Part shown: piece by piece, positions 7,821 to 7,821 of the stretch
Layout: each line of letters opens with the position of its first letter
Numbering within the stretch: position 1 is the first letter of the stretch
NCBI GenBank assembly: GCA_026415275.1
Contig: JAOAHK010000101.1
Coordinates: 1-7,821 of the forward strand
Source of the DNA: Anaerolineales bacterium
Lineage (GTDB): Bacteria > Chloroflexota > Anaerolineae > Anaerolineales > UBA4823
Reading direction: 5' to 3'
Length of the DNA: 7,821 bases
Made by a program: the position numbers and the translations under genes
The notes under the pieces: model-generated
What the model was told of the DNA's origin: nothing
The model's input: only the letters and a program-made list of their open reading frames with translations
The model's database searches: none

Positions 7821-7821
7821 G

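Overview
The window holds one dense operon on the minus strand, covering about positions 1006 to 7821, and the 3' end of an unrelated convergent gene on the plus strand (positions 2-958). The operon encodes a complete seven-subunit Mrp/Mnh-type Na+(cation)/H+ antiporter, mnhA-B-C-D-E-F-G. Directly after it, sharing four bases with mnhG, comes a CaCA-superfamily Na+/Ca2+-exchanger-like gene. No RNA gene, insertion sequence, CRISPR array or long repeat was seen, and no stretch over 300 bases lacks a gene.

Layout from left to right. Positions 2-958 (+) are the C-terminal TPR part of a large LuxR/AfsR-like predicted-ATPase regulator whose front half lies outside the window. Positions 959-1005 are a 47-base convergent junction with no convincing terminator. 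Then on the minus strand, in reverse order of transcription: the CaCA antiporter (1006-1932), mnhG (1929-2324), mnhF (2309-2578), mnhE (2591-3076), mnhD (3073-4602), mnhC (4595-4942), mnhB (4946-5362) and mnhA (5359-7701, GTG start). At the right edge (7698-7820) a frame is open to the window end and stops in a GTGA overlap with mnhA. It is probably the tail of another gene of the same operon, so the operon start is likely outside the window.

How the genes work together. Mrp complexes sit in the cytoplasmic membrane and use the proton motive force to expel Na+ or other cations. MnhA and MnhD are the large NuoL/M/N-like subunits, MnhC is NuoK-like, and B, E, F and G are small membrane subunits that assemble with them. 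The CaCA protein has both alpha repeats needed for Na+- or H+-coupled Ca2+ transport. Its tight linkage suggests a shared role in Na+/Ca2+ and pH homeostasis, possibly with the Mrp-made Na+ gradient driving Ca2+ efflux (inference).

Organism. Base composition looks intermediate by eye (not counted). The C-terminal signature of the left gene is common in Chloroflexota and Actinomycetota predicted-ATPase regulators. Together with the intermediate GC this makes a Chloroflexota (Anaerolineae-like) source my best guess, but it is only an inference. Most of the window is a well-known system; the unusual parts are the appended CaCA gene and the unidentified gene tail upstream of mnhA.
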